Assembly: GCA_900450595.1 (NCBI GenBank)
Contig: UGGS01000001.1
Span: 1,240,001 to 1,304,000 of the forward strand
Direction of reading: 5' to 3'
Source of the DNA: [Flavobacterium] thermophilum
GTDB lineage: Bacteria; Bacillota; Bacilli; Bacillales; Anoxybacillaceae
DNA: 64,000 bases
Notes under the pieces: generated by a model
Databases searched by the model: none
Told to the model about the DNA's origin: nothing
Seen by the model: the letters and a program-made list of their open reading frames with translations, nothing else
Translations under genes and position numbers: made by a program
Part shown: in pieces, positions 56,159 through 64,000 of the stretch
How positions within the stretch are numbered: position 1 is the stretch's first letter
Layout: each line of letters begins with the position of its first letter

Positions 56159-57627
56159 CGCCGTTTCCTCCGCTTCTCCCAGCGGCCAAGCGCCTCAACT
56201 GTTGCCTCATACACAAGCCGGCCGAGCGCCCGGCCAAGCTCCGTCGCCGTTCCGGCATAGGCAAAGACCTGCCCGGTTTGCGTCGCCGCCACAGCGAGCG
56301 AATCGGTCGACGTGCCGGTGGCAAGCGTCCCGGTTTCCGGGTCGCAAACCGAACAGTCGGCGAGCGCTTTTGCCTTCGCTTCTGTCGCTGTCATCACCGC
56401 CTGGACAAACGCTGCTTCCGTCAGCACTCCGTCAATGACCACCACCATGTTGATCGTCCCCGGTCTTGCCGCTAGCGGCTGATGCTGCCACGCCCGAGCG
56501 GCATCGACGGCATTGCCGACGCCAGCGGTCGCCATGACCGCAACCGAAAACGCTTCCCCTTCTTTCTGAAGCCAAACAGCATCCCGGACATCAACCGCCG
56601 TCATCATGCCGACCGTTCGTTCCGGCGGAAACCCGTGCTGCTCCAAATAGCGGCGCATGTCTCCTTCCGCATCACTGCAATCGTAATCCAACCCGACTTG
56701 GCGGTTGACAAAATGGGTCGCCCATTGAAATCCGGCGCCGATCAATGCCGAGGACAGGACGCGAAGCGGCGCGGCCGCAGTAAGCACAGCGGCGTCATCA
56801 AGAAAGGAAAGCCGCAGCCCGCCGACCGGCGATTCCCCTTGCTTCTTGTTCGGCATGAACGAAAACATCGGCGTTGCCGACGCCGGATGGGCCAGACGCA
56901 CAATCGGCGCGGCAAACACTTCCTCAAGCAACGCCGGCGTCATGACATCCGCAGGGGCGCCGAGCGCGGCTATTTTCCCTTTGTTCAGCACGAGCACCCG
57001 ATCGCAATACAAGCTCGCCGCATTCATATCGTGGAAAACGGCGACGACCGTCAAGCCGCGGGCGTGCGCCGCTTCGGCGAGCCGGTCCAAAAGCCGGACT
57101 TGGCCGCTCACATCCATATGGTTCGTCGGCTCATCGAGCAAGAGCAGCTTGGGCTCTTGGGCGAGTGCGCGGGCCAAATAGGCGCGCTGCCGCTCGCCGC
57201 CGCTCAATCGTTCGAGCGGTTCATCGATTTTCCCCGTCAGGCCGACGGCCGCAAGTGCGTCTCGGAGGGCGGCTTCATCGTCCTCCGTCCACGTCGGAAA
57301 GAAGCCGCGCTGATGAGGATAGCGGCCGAGCGCCACCGTTTCCCTCACCGTATAGCCGGGCGCCGCCTCCGCTGTCTGCGGCAAGACGGCGGCCATCCGC
57401 GCCCATTGCTTCGCAGACAGCGCCGAGAGCTTTCGGCCATCGATGACGATCTCCCCGCTTGCCAGCGGCAGCTCTTTGCTGATGAGTTTGATCAAAGTCG
57501 TTTTCCCGCTGCCATTCGGCCCTAAGATGCCGAATATTTCGCCTTTTTCCACGGCAAACGTCACACCATCAAGCACTTGTTGCTGCCCGTATCGATGCGA
57601 TACGGCCCGCACCTCGAGCATCGTCAT
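56155..57627 (-). CDS. BtuD-CbiZ fusion: corrinoid ABC ATPase plus cobinamide amidohydrolase
   Basis: 490 residues. Residues 1-260 are a BtuD/FepC-type ATPase (LGPNGSGKTTLIKL, LSGGERQRAYLARALAQ, LLLDEPTNHMDVS). Residues ~275-490 match CbiZ: LRVLSSALIGAGFQWATHFV, MMTAVDVRD, VAVMATAGVGNAVDAA and GTINMVVVIDGVLTEAA. CbiZ hydrolyses the aminopropanol linkage of adenosylated corrinoids with a wrong lower ligand to give cobyric acid. ATGA overlap with btuC and 4-bp overlap with cbiB. Such fusions are known in bacilli. Confidence 0.92.
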   Translation of the reverse strand: MTMLEVRAVSHRYGQQQVLDGVTFAVEKGEIFGILGPNGSGKTTLIKLISKELPLASGEIVIDGRKLSALSAKQWARMAAVLPQTAEAAPGYTVRETVALGRYPHQRGFFPTWTEDDEAALRDALAAVGLTGKIDEPLERLSGGERQRAYLARALAQEPKLLLLDEPTNHMDVSGQVRLLDRLAEAAHARGLTVVAVFHDMNAASLYCDRVLVLNKGKIAALGAPADVMTPALLEEVFAAPIVRLAHPASATPMFSFMPNKKQGESPVGGLRLSFLDDAAVLTAAAPLRVLSSALIGAGFQWATHFVNRQVGLDYDCSDAEGDMRRYLEQHGFPPERTVGMMTAVDVRDAVWLQKEGEAFSVAVMATAGVGNAVDAARAWQHQPLAARPGTINMVVVIDGVLTEAAFVQAVMTATEAKAKALADCSVCDPETGTLATGTSTDSLAVAATQTGQVFAYAGTATELGRALGRLVYEATVEALGRWEKRRKRR

Positions 57628-58643
57628 CCCATCTTTCGTTTCGTTTTTCGGAAAAACAAGACGGCAAACAGCGGAGCGCCGATCAGCGACGTAATGACGC
57701 CGATCGGCAGTTCGCGCGGTTCAATGATCGTCCGCGCCGCCACATCGGCAAGCACAAGAAACGATCCGCCGTACAAGAGAGACAGCGGCAACAGCACCCG
57801 GTAGTTCGGCCCGCACACAAGCCGAACCATATGCGGAACGACAAGCCCGACAAAGCCGATCGTCCCTGACACCGACACCGCCGCGCCGGTGAGCAGCGCC
57901 GCCGCCGTCAAAATGATGACTTTTCGGCGCGTAACATCAACGCCGACATGAAGCGCCGCCGCCTCGCCAAAGGCAAACGCGTTCAACTCGCGGCTGTTGG
58001 CGATGAGCACTGCGGCCCCAACGAGAAAAAACGGCAGCAACAGCCCGCTGTATTTCCAGCCGCGCATTGCCACGCTCCCCATCAGCCATGAGATGATTTG
58101 CCGCAATTCTTCCCCGGTCAAAGCGATCATCAGTGAAATGAACGCGCTGAAAAACGCGCCGAAGATAATGCCGGCTAAAATGATCGTCTCAACCGACAGC
58201 TGCGGCTCAACCGCGCGAGTGAACGCCAAAACGGCGACAAGCGTCGCCATGCCGCATAAAATGCTCACGATCGGCAGCGTGAACGTGCCAAAGAGCGGCC
58301 ATTGCCAGCCGAGAAAGATGACGAGCACCGCCCCGACCGACGCGCCGGACGAGACGCCGAGCGTGTACGGATCGGCGAGCGCATTTTTTAACAGCCCTTG
58401 AAACGCGGCCCCGGCCAGCGCCAATGACGCCCCGACCAAAAACGCAAGCACGACGCGCGGCAAGCGGATCGCCATCACGATCGGCACCCAATCAGCCGGA
58501 ATGTGGCGAGGCAGCGCCGCTCCGAACCATTCAGCCGCCAAAATGCGGACAATAGAAGAAAAGGGAATCGACAGCGATCCTGTCGATATCCCTACGAGAA
58601 GCGATAACACGGCCGCGGTGACGGCCAATATATACATCCACAT
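57624..58643 (-). CDS. btuC: Corrinoid ABC transporter permease BtuC
   Basis: 339 residues, about ten membrane helices, FecCD family: RLPRVVLAFLVGASLALAGA, FQGLLKNALADPYTLGVSSG and GTIGFVGLVVPHMVR near the C-terminus. The start is uncertain: ATG at 58643 lies two bases after the btuF stop, while an in-frame ATG at 58658 would overlap btuF. Neither has a strong ribosome site, which suggests coupling. Confidence 0.92.
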   Translation of the reverse strand: MWMYILAVTAAVLSLLVGISTGSLSIPFSSIVRILAAEWFGAALPRHIPADWVPIVMAIRLPRVVLAFLVGASLALAGAAFQGLLKNALADPYTLGVSSGASVGAVLVIFLGWQWPLFGTFTLPIVSILCGMATLVAVLAFTRAVEPQLSVETIILAGIIFGAFFSAFISLMIALTGEELRQIISWLMGSVAMRGWKYSGLLLPFFLVGAAVLIANSRELNAFAFGEAAALHVGVDVTRRKVIILTAAALLTGAAVSVSGTIGFVGLVVPHMVRLVCGPNYRVLLPLSLLYGGSFLVLADVAARTIIEPRELPIGVITSLIGAPLFAVLFFRKTKRKMG

Positions 58644-58644
58644 T

Positions 58645-59601
58645 TTACTTGAACACATCCGGGTAAATGGCTTTGGCAAGTTCCTCGACCCCTTCGACAA
58701 GGCGCGGACCCGGTCGGCTTACTAAGTCGGTGTTGACGTCATACACCCGCTTGTTTTTCACCGCCGGCACGTCTTTCCAAGCGGCGCGCGCCAACACTTG
58801 CTTCGCTCCGCCGTATGTCGTGATGATCACATCCGGCTTATAGGCCACGGCTTTTTCTTCCGTCACCATCGGCCAGCCTTCCAAGCTGCCGGCGACGTTT
58901 TTCGCCGAAATCACTTGAAGCATCTCATCCATAAACGTCCCTTTGCCGGCCGTATAAATTTGCGGCGGCGGCGACACTTCAATCCAGACATTGGCCTGTT
59001 TGTCCGCCGGGATTTGTTTCGCTTTTTCTTTGATTTTCGCAAGCTTCTCTTTCATCTCATCAATCACTTGCTTCGCTTTGTCTGTCGTCCCGGTCGCTTT
59101 GCCGATCAAGTCGATGGACGCATACACATCGTCGAACGACTTCGCGTCATTGACGACAAGCACGGTAATGCCGGCGTCTTTCAATTGCTTGAGGCCATCG
59201 CGCGAGTTATGGGCGCTTGACGCGTGGGCCAAGACGAGATCCGGTTTGAGCGAAATGATTTTCTCGACATTAAACTCCATGCCGCCGATTTTCGTTTTCG
59301 TTTTGACGTCTTCCGGATAATTGTCAAAATCGCTGACGCCGACGATCTTATCGCCCAACCCCAACGCATAGGCGATTTCCGTATTGCTCGGGATGAGCGA
59401 GACGATTTTTTTCGGTTCCGCTTTGATCGTCACATCCTCGCCAAGCCCGTCTTTCACTGTCACTGGAAACGCCGCTTGTTCCGTTTTCGGCTCGTCTTTT
59501 TTCGCAGGCTCGGTGCTGCCATTCGCCCCGCCACAGCCGACGAGCACGGCGGCCAAAAGGAAGAACACCGCCACCACCGCCGGCCATGTCCAACGTTTCA
59601 T
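58645..59601 (-). CDS. btuF: Corrinoid-binding lipoprotein BtuF
   Basis: 318 residues. Signal peptide with lipobox LVGC (cysteine near 23), an acidic low-complexity linker, then the helical-backbone binding fold (EPKKIVSLIPSNTEIAYALG; GVSDFDNYPEDVK). Captures cobalamin or cobinamide for BtuC and the BtuD domain. AAGGGGG precedes the ATG. First gene after the riboswitch. Confidence 0.93.
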   Translation of the reverse strand: MKRWTWPAVVAVFFLLAAVLVGCGGANGSTEPAKKDEPKTEQAAFPVTVKDGLGEDVTIKAEPKKIVSLIPSNTEIAYALGLGDKIVGVSDFDNYPEDVKTKTKIGGMEFNVEKIISLKPDLVLAHASSAHNSRDGLKQLKDAGITVLVVNDAKSFDDVYASIDLIGKATGTTDKAKQVIDEMKEKLAKIKEKAKQIPADKQANVWIEVSPPPQIYTAGKGTFMDEMLQVISAKNVAGSLEGWPMVTEEKAVAYKPDVIITTYGGAKQVLARAAWKDVPAVKNKRVYDVNTDLVSRPGPRLVEGVEELAKAIYPDVFK

Positions 59602-59640
59602 CCGTCATTCCCCCTTCGATGATGTATGTACAACAAAAAA

Positions 59641-59668
59641 GCCCATTCCGTCCGAACGGGGAATGAGC
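59641..59668 (-). terminator. Riboswitch-controlled terminator before btuF
   Basis: GCTCATTCC.../GGAATGGGC stem with a CCG/CGG extension, then TTTTTTG on the minus strand, 33 bp before btuF. An alternative pairing just upstream (GAAACAG near 59713 with CTGTTTC near 59675 on the minus strand) can form part of an antiterminator. Confidence 0.85.
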
Positions 59669-59744
59669 ACGAAACAGACCGCCAATGGCCACAGCAATGC
59701 CTAATGCGGCTGTTTCCGCGTCTCACCCCCCGAAGATTCGGAAA

Positions 59745-59925
59745 CTGCGGCAAGCAAGGCAGGTCTACTGGCTCATGCTTCATCCTACTCTGAAGCCTTC
59801 CCGTACGGAAAACAGCGCAAGCCATCTGTCCGTACAGTGGCGATTTCATTTCGTCCGCATTGACAGTTGCGGGGACAGCTCCGGATTCCCACCGGATTCC
59901 CTATTAAGCCGTTTCGGCACCTTGC
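59745..59925 (-). ncRNA. Cobalamin riboswitch aptamer
   Basis: On the minus strand: GGGAATCCGGTGGGAATCCG, then GAGCTGTCCCCGCAACTGT, AATGCGGACGAAATGAAATC, GCCACTG, a variable hairpin (TCCGTAC/GTACGGA), and the B12 box TGAGCCAGTAGACCTGCCTT. All are in the standard order. Binding of adenosylcobalamin should favour the terminator at 59641-59668 and shut the salvage operon. Confidence 0.96.
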
Positions 59926-59961
59926 TGCGAGTTGATGAATTTGTCGGATATGGACATTTTT

Positions 59962-59990
59962 ATAATAATGCAGCGTTTAGCATTTGACAA
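59962..59990 (-). promoter_or_regulatory. Promoter of the cobalamin operon
   Basis: TTGTCA (59985-59990), 17 bp, TATTAT (59962-59967), about 40 bp upstream of the riboswitch aptamer. Confidence 0.75.
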
Positions 59991-60022
59991 CTATGAATTT
60001 ACAGCAGGTTGGAGGGAAGTCG

Positions 60023-60487
60023 TCACCTTCCCACTCTTGCAGACAATCGAGATGGATTCATAACCCATGTTTCATACGGAACAGAGCATTCCCTTTTCAT
60101 CGCATCGAGCACCCGCGATTTCAAATGCGGCCATGTCACATATTCATCAATATTCGACTCATCGATCAACACAAACTTCGCCTCTTGAATTTCCTCAGGC
60201 TGGGGAGAAACGTTTCCTTTCACATATGTCGCTTTAAATACAATGTTTATGATATTTTTAGTTTCATTGTAATACACGCCGCTGACCCCGATGAGACGGA
60301 TGTCAACGCCAGTCTCTTCATACACCTCGCGATGAACGGCCCGATCGAGCGGCTCGCCTGGTTCAACTTGTCCGCCCGGCATTTCCCACGTATCGGAGCG
60401 GTCATAGCTTTTAACAAGTAAAACCTCTCCCGTGTCATTCGTAATATAGGCTGAAACGGCGATAATGGCTTGTTGGTGTTTATCCAT
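60023..60487 (-). CDS. NUDIX hydrolase
   Basis: 154 residues. The Nudix box reads GGQVEPGEPLDRAVHREVYE then ETGVDI, with all conserved G, E, R and EE residues, near residues 38-62. Substrate not predictable from sequence. The ATG at 60487 follows GGAGGAGAG. Its 3' end lies close to the promoter of the cobalamin operon; no functional link is implied. Confidence 0.9.
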   Translation of the reverse strand: MDKHQQAIIAVSAYITNDTGEVLLVKSYDRSDTWEMPGGQVEPGEPLDRAVHREVYEETGVDIRLIGVSGVYYNETKNIINIVFKATYVKGNVSPQPEEIQEAKFVLIDESNIDEYVTWPHLKSRVLDAMKRECSVPYETWVMNPSRLSARVGR

Positions 60488-60587
60488 CAAGCTCTCCTCC
60501 TACATCGCGGAATGATCCTAGCCCTCTCCTGCAGAAAAAAAGCAGCTGCCCCATCTATACTGCCATCTTGAAAAAAATAAGGAAAAT

Positions 60588-61124
60588 CCGTGGTGCTAGT
60601 TGAACATTAACGCCTCACGTGATGACACAGCGCAAGAGGGACAAGATCTCCACAACAGCATAGGCATGATGTTGTCCGTGCCTCGCTAGTTGGTGACGGA
60701 TCTATTAGAAAAACTCTATTTAACGGAAAAACGGAGCAACCGACAACAACAGTTATATCGAGAGCGTTCAGGGAACATCTCCCTAGTGAATAAGTTTCCA
60801 ATGACATACTGATACCCTGCTCGTTCCGAAGTAAAACAAAACAACTTTCCAAGAATATGAATGGCGATTATGACCCATTTCCTTGCTTTAACAAATGACG
60901 ATTTCAGCGCTACAATACATTTAGAGCCGCCAGACAGTTGCGCTGATACCAAGAACAAGATCGCCGTATATTGCTTTTGAATTTCCGCTTGATCCGTTGT
61001 AAAATGAAGACGCTCTTGTATGGGATTTCTCCTTTCTAATGTTAGGTGAGCACTTTCATTTTAAAAGGAGATTTTCATACAAGGACTATTTTTATTGCTC
61101 GTCTGATTTTATCTAGCACCACGG
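60588..61124 (-). mobile_element. Decayed IS982-type element with both ends
   Basis: Terminal inverted repeats CCGTGGTGCTAG at 60588-60599 and its complement at 61113-61124; the right end reads ACCCGTGG outward, typical of IS982 family ends. Only about 540 bp remain between them, against roughly 1 kb for an intact element. I could not find a target duplication. Confidence 0.7.
60607..61021 (-). pseudogene. IS982-type transposase remnant
   Basis: Reading from 61021 the start codon is ATA instead of ATG, directly behind AGAAAGGAG. The frame gives QERLHFTTDQAEIQKQYTAI and later GYQYVIGNLFTREMFPERSR YN, then stops at 60716. After a gap, HAYAVVE in one frame and LALCHHVRR in another (ending 60607) match later IS982 transposase motifs. 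Start lost, internal deletion, frameshift: inactive. Confidence 0.65.
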
Positions 61125-61210
61125 GTAACTAAACATCATGCAATACATATCTTTTTATATATATTCAGAATTTAACTTCTTCTTATAATTGATAACGCGG
61201 TAAAAATAGA

Positions 61211-61216
61211 GTGTAA
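61211..61216. repeat. Target-site duplication GTGTAA, left copy
   Basis: Repeated at 63104-63109, directly outside the inverted repeats of the IS1634-type element. Confidence 0.85.
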
Positions 61217-63103
61217 CTCACATTTCGCACCCTCTCGACGAAAATCGGGAGGATTTTTTCGTTCCGATGTCGAATGAATCCTTGACACACAAGGAACGTA
61301 AAGGAGTTTTTCTCTTATGAACGTTCAAGTCAAAAAGGTCTATCGTAATGATTATTTGAATATAATAAGTGCCCTATTCAAGAAACTGGGTCTGCCTCAA
61401 TTGATTGACCATCTCGTGCCCGTCGATCCGCAGTGCCAAACGCGAGTCAGCGATGCCGTTCAGGCCATCATCTACAATATGTTTGACGGCCGGCAAGCCC
61501 TTGTTCACTTGGAACATTGGGCTCAGGAGGTCGATCTAGAGAAACTCATCCGTCCCGGTCTCCATCCTTCCTGGTTGAACGACGATGCCTTGGCTCGTCA
61601 TCTCGATCGCCTGTATGAGGCTGGCATTCACAACGTCATCAGCACTTGCTTGATTCATATTTATCGCAAAGAAGGCCTTTCCCTCCGAGCCTTCCACGCC
61701 GATACGACGGACAAGACGGTTTACGGCGCGTATGAATCGGCCTCGTTAGAGGCCTTACAAATCACACATGGCTATAACCGCCATCATCGTTGGCAAAAAC
61801 AGATCGGTTTCGGACTGGTCGGCAACGAGGACGGCATCCCGTTTTACGGCGATGTGCACGACGGCAACCTGCCTGACAAAACGTGGAATCCGGAGGTGCT
61901 GTCCCGTGTCCACGAACAGCTCAAACAAGCGAAGATGGAAGACGAATGGATTTACGTGGCCGATTCCGCCGCGATGACAAAAGACACTCTGGCGCAAACC
62001 AAAGCGGCCAACGCCTTTTTGATCACCCGAGGCCCTTCGTCGCTTCGGATCGTGAAACGGGCATTAGCGGAGGCCGATTCGCCTCACATCCCGTGGAGCG
62101 AACCCTTTACGCTGGCGGAGAGAAACGGCGCCACGTATCGGGTATGGGAAACATCCTCCACCTATGAAGGCCACCCCGTTCGGCTGATCGTCGTCGAATC
62201 GAGTGCGCTCGATCAGCGAAAAGGAAAGACGCTCGAAAAAGAACGAACCAAAGAAGCGGAGCTTCTTCGCGAGGAACAAGCCCATTGGGAGCGCCACCCT
62301 TTCTCGTGCCGGGAAGACGCTGAACAAGCCTTGGCGTCCCTCAAGGCGTCCCTTCGCCCCCGGTTTCATCGGGTTGAGGCCGCGGTCGAAGAGATCGTAC
62401 GCCCGAAAAAACGGCGCGGACGGCCGAAAAAAGGGGCGGAACCCGAGGTGGAGACGCTGTATTTCTTGCACCTTGACGTCGAATTCGACCAAAACGCGTG
62501 GGAACAGGCAAGACGGAAAGCGTCCCGGTTTGTCCTCGTCACGACCGTTCCGGAGGAATGGAAGGGCCAACAAATGGATGCCCAAGAGATCTTGAAGCTG
62601 TATAAAGGGCAGATCTCGGTGGAAATGAACTTCGCTTTTTTGAAAGACCCTTTTTTCACGGATGAGATCTATGTCAAAAAGCCAGAACGAGTTGCGGTAT
62701 TGGGCTATTTGTTTCTCTTGGCCTTGGCGATTTACCGCGTTTTTCAGCGCCGAGTGCGTCAGTTTATTACTCCAGAACACCCGTTGAAGGGTCCTGGAGG
62801 CCGCAAGCTGACCCGGCCGACGGGACAGGCGATTTTCCAGCTGTTTCAATATGTGAACGTCGTCCTGTTCAAGCTGCCGGATGGGCGCATCCAACGCTCA
62901 CTGGATCGCTCCCTTACCCCTGATCAGCGAAGGATTCTGCAGGGATTGGGCATGGATGAGAGCATTTACGTGTAACGTCATACGGAACGACCAGCGATGG
63001 TAAAAAAAGGATAGCCATCGCTCGTCGTGTTGGTCAAAAAGTTATTCTGAAAAACTAAATAAAAAATCCTTTGTTTTGACCTTGTTAGGGTGCGAAATGT
63101 GAG
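61217..63103 (+). mobile_element. Complete IS1634-type insertion sequence
   Basis: 1,887 bp bounded by perfect 17-bp inverted repeats CTCACATTTCGCACCCT (61217-61233; complement at 63087-63103) and flanked by a 6-bp direct repeat GTGTAA. One intact transposase. Family assignment rests on transposase size and motif pattern. Confidence 0.92.
61317..62975 (+). CDS. IS1634 family transposase
   Basis: 552 residues, intact. DDE residues are likely the aspartate of AFHADTTDKTVYG (near 128), that of YVADSAAMTKDT (near 218) and the glutamate of YKGQISVEMNFAFLKDP (near 430), in the IS4/IS1634-type Y-(x)n-E-x-x-F-x-x-LK context. A basic stretch PKKRRGRPKKG (near 360) probably contacts DNA. AAAGGAG precedes the ATG. 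Confidence 0.93.
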   Translation: MNVQVKKVYRNDYLNIISALFKKLGLPQLIDHLVPVDPQCQTRVSDAVQAIIYNMFDGRQALVHLEHWAQEVDLEKLIRPGLHPSWLNDDALARHLDRLYEAGIHNVISTCLIHIYRKEGLSLRAFHADTTDKTVYGAYESASLEALQITHGYNRHHRWQKQIGFGLVGNEDGIPFYGDVHDGNLPDKTWNPEVLSRVHEQLKQAKMEDEWIYVADSAAMTKDTLAQTKAANAFLITRGPSSLRIVKRALAEADSPHIPWSEPFTLAERNGATYRVWETSSTYEGHPVRLIVVESSALDQRKGKTLEKERTKEAELLREEQAHWERHPFSCREDAEQALASLKASLRPRFHRVEAAVEEIVRPKKRRGRPKKGAEPEVETLYFLHLDVEFDQNAWEQARRKASRFVLVTTVPEEWKGQQMDAQEILKLYKGQISVEMNFAFLKDPFFTDEIYVKKPERVAVLGYLFLLALAIYRVFQRRVRQFITPEHPLKGPGGRKLTRPTGQAIFQLFQYVNVVLFKLPDGRIQRSLDRSLTPDQRRILQGLGMDESIYV

Positions 63104-63109
63104 GTGTAA

Positions 63110-63895
63110 ATTAAAAATTTCCAATAATGATTTATAATTGTACATGTAACAGATAGCAATGAAATCTATACCAACGCGGCTGCTCTACCCCGTTAATCTT
63201 TAATTGATCAAATACCCATTCAACGCATTATGGAGATCAAACAGACACTTTTCAAATCCAGTTTTCAAGAAGACAGCAATCACATAACCATAGGCACCTT
63301 TTGTTTCTCCACTATTCCAGCGGTTAATCGAGAAAACAAAAAGAATTCTCACTTGTTCAACCGTTCTTTATACCTTTAAACTAGTAATACCGAGTTGAAA
63401 TGACCCATTTTGTTTGGAGATCATACTACAAGAATGTTTCAAAGGGCCGTACCATCCACCATGATCACTTTCAGAGATTAAACACATACATCGTTTAAGA
63501 GATGATGATGAACATCAGAAAATTCTTACTTTTGAAAGCATCGGCTGGTCCTTGAAAAGGTGGACAGATGAGAGACTCATAAATACATCAAAAATAGCAA
63601 AAACAGCGGAAGATGTTCATCAACTGCTACAAAGAATCGATCGTAAAGCACGTTTTCCAAAATAAACATTTAATCAATTGCCTTTTTAGACACCTGTGGT
63701 CTTCCCGCCACATAAGGTATTTCCAGAAAAAAGTTGATCGATGCATCGAAATAAAGCCTCTAAAAGAGGATCGATTTCATCGGTGTATTCGATCAAAGAA
63801 TTGGAACTCTTGATAGTGTCACCCCTTTGAAGTTTTTTAGTAACTGTATATGATTCCCAATAAGAGTGGATTTTTTGTGTCCCTTTATTCATCCG
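63110..63895. other. AT-rich degenerate region, no gene supported
   Basis: Only short frames without convincing starts. On the minus strand one ~50-residue frame (63210-63375) reads GETKGAYGYVIAVFLKTGFE; on the plus strand one of ~60 residues (63467-63664) reads TFESIGWSLKRWTDERLINT; another minus frame (63686-63892) follows the acetyltransferase stop. I recognise none of them; they look like remnants of foreign genes. Confidence 0.4.
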
Positions 63896-64000
63896 TTATG
63901 CGTTTTGCAACCCGTTCCTTGATTTAAAATAATCTCGTTTTAGAATAGAGTATATAGCCATATCCCTAAATTTACCTTTAATATACCAATGTTCTCTCAT
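63896..64000 (-). CDS. C-terminal end of a probable GNAT acetyltransferase (partial)
   Basis: Cut by the window edge. The frame reads REHWYIKGKFRDMAIYSILK then RDYFKS and ends at 63896. RExxxxxGKxxDxxxYSxLxxxY is the usual C-terminal pattern of RimJ/RimL-type N-acetyltransferases. Substrate cannot be judged. Confidence 0.55.
   Translation of the reverse strand: MREHWYIKGKFRDMAIYSILKRDYFKSRNGLQNA

Noticed and set aside
63613..63813. 66-codon plus-strand frame MFINCYKES...
   Set aside because: No ribosome site, no family pattern, in a region of degenerate AT-rich sequence.

Overview
The window comes from a thermophilic Bacillaceae chromosome, almost certainly a Geobacillus of the G. stearothermophilus/kaustophilus group. 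Gene order follows the Bacillus subtilis spoIVA-to-aroA and spoIVA-to-serA neighbourhoods almost gene for gene. Spore genes (spoIVA, sleB-ypeB, cotJA) are present, coding GC is high, and HU, ferredoxin, TRAP and the heptaprenyl diphosphate synthase subunits look as I remember the G. stearothermophilus proteins (from memory, no search run). Nearly everything from 226 to 43 kb is on the minus strand.

Layout. (1) 226-17,924: the aromatic supraoperon, read right to left: folE(mtrA)-mtrB, hepS-menG-hepT, ndk, cheR, aroC-aroB-aroH, trpEDCF, a 140-bp multi-hairpin element, trpBA, hisC, tyrA, aroA. Both halves of the TRAP attenuation circuit are here: mtrB codes for TRAP, and the trpE leader carries eleven (G/U)AG triplets, a 9-bp antiterminator and an intrinsic terminator. 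(2) 18,004-19,728: an ISLre2/UPF0236-type insertion sequence inside the transcription terminator of hup. (3) 19.8-44 kb: hup, spoIVA, yphF, yphE, gpsA, der, the YIEGIA pair, yphA, ypzI, ypfD, plsC, cmk, ypfB, motI, sleB-ypeB, prsW, asparaginase, ypdA, glutamate dehydrogenase, mecB, a ypbG remnant, cotJA, ypbF, ypbE, ypbD, recS, ypbB. (4) 44.2-47 kb, plus strand: ferredoxin, pyrophosphatase, serA. (5) 47.2-50 kb: a PHP histidinol phosphatase, a 28-residue membrane peptide, sigX-rsiX.

(6) 50.1-59.9 kb: a cobalamin-riboswitch-controlled corrinoid salvage operon: btuF-btuC-btuD::cbiZ-cbiB-cobD-cobU-cobS-cobC-cobU2-pduO-cblT-cblS. No corrin-ring genes are present. Imported corrinoid is trimmed by CbiZ and rebuilt with CbiB, CobD, CobU and CobS; alpha-ribazole is taken up by CblT and phosphorylated by CblS; PduO adds the adenosyl group. 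(7) 60-64 kb: a NUDIX gene followed by a mobile-element sink: a decayed IS982-type element with both ends, a complete IS1634-type element with 17-bp inverted repeats and a 6-bp target duplication, AT-rich degenerate sequence, and the tail of a probable acetyltransferase at the window edge.

The most original observations are: the IS that split the hup terminator between hairpin and U-tract just upstream of the mtrAB promoter; the cloverleaf-like element between trpF and trpB; the completeness of the cobalamin salvage operon, with a CbiZ fusion and a second CobU-like gene; and small or broken genes (ypbG remnant, a 28-aa membrane ORF, ypfB, ypzI).
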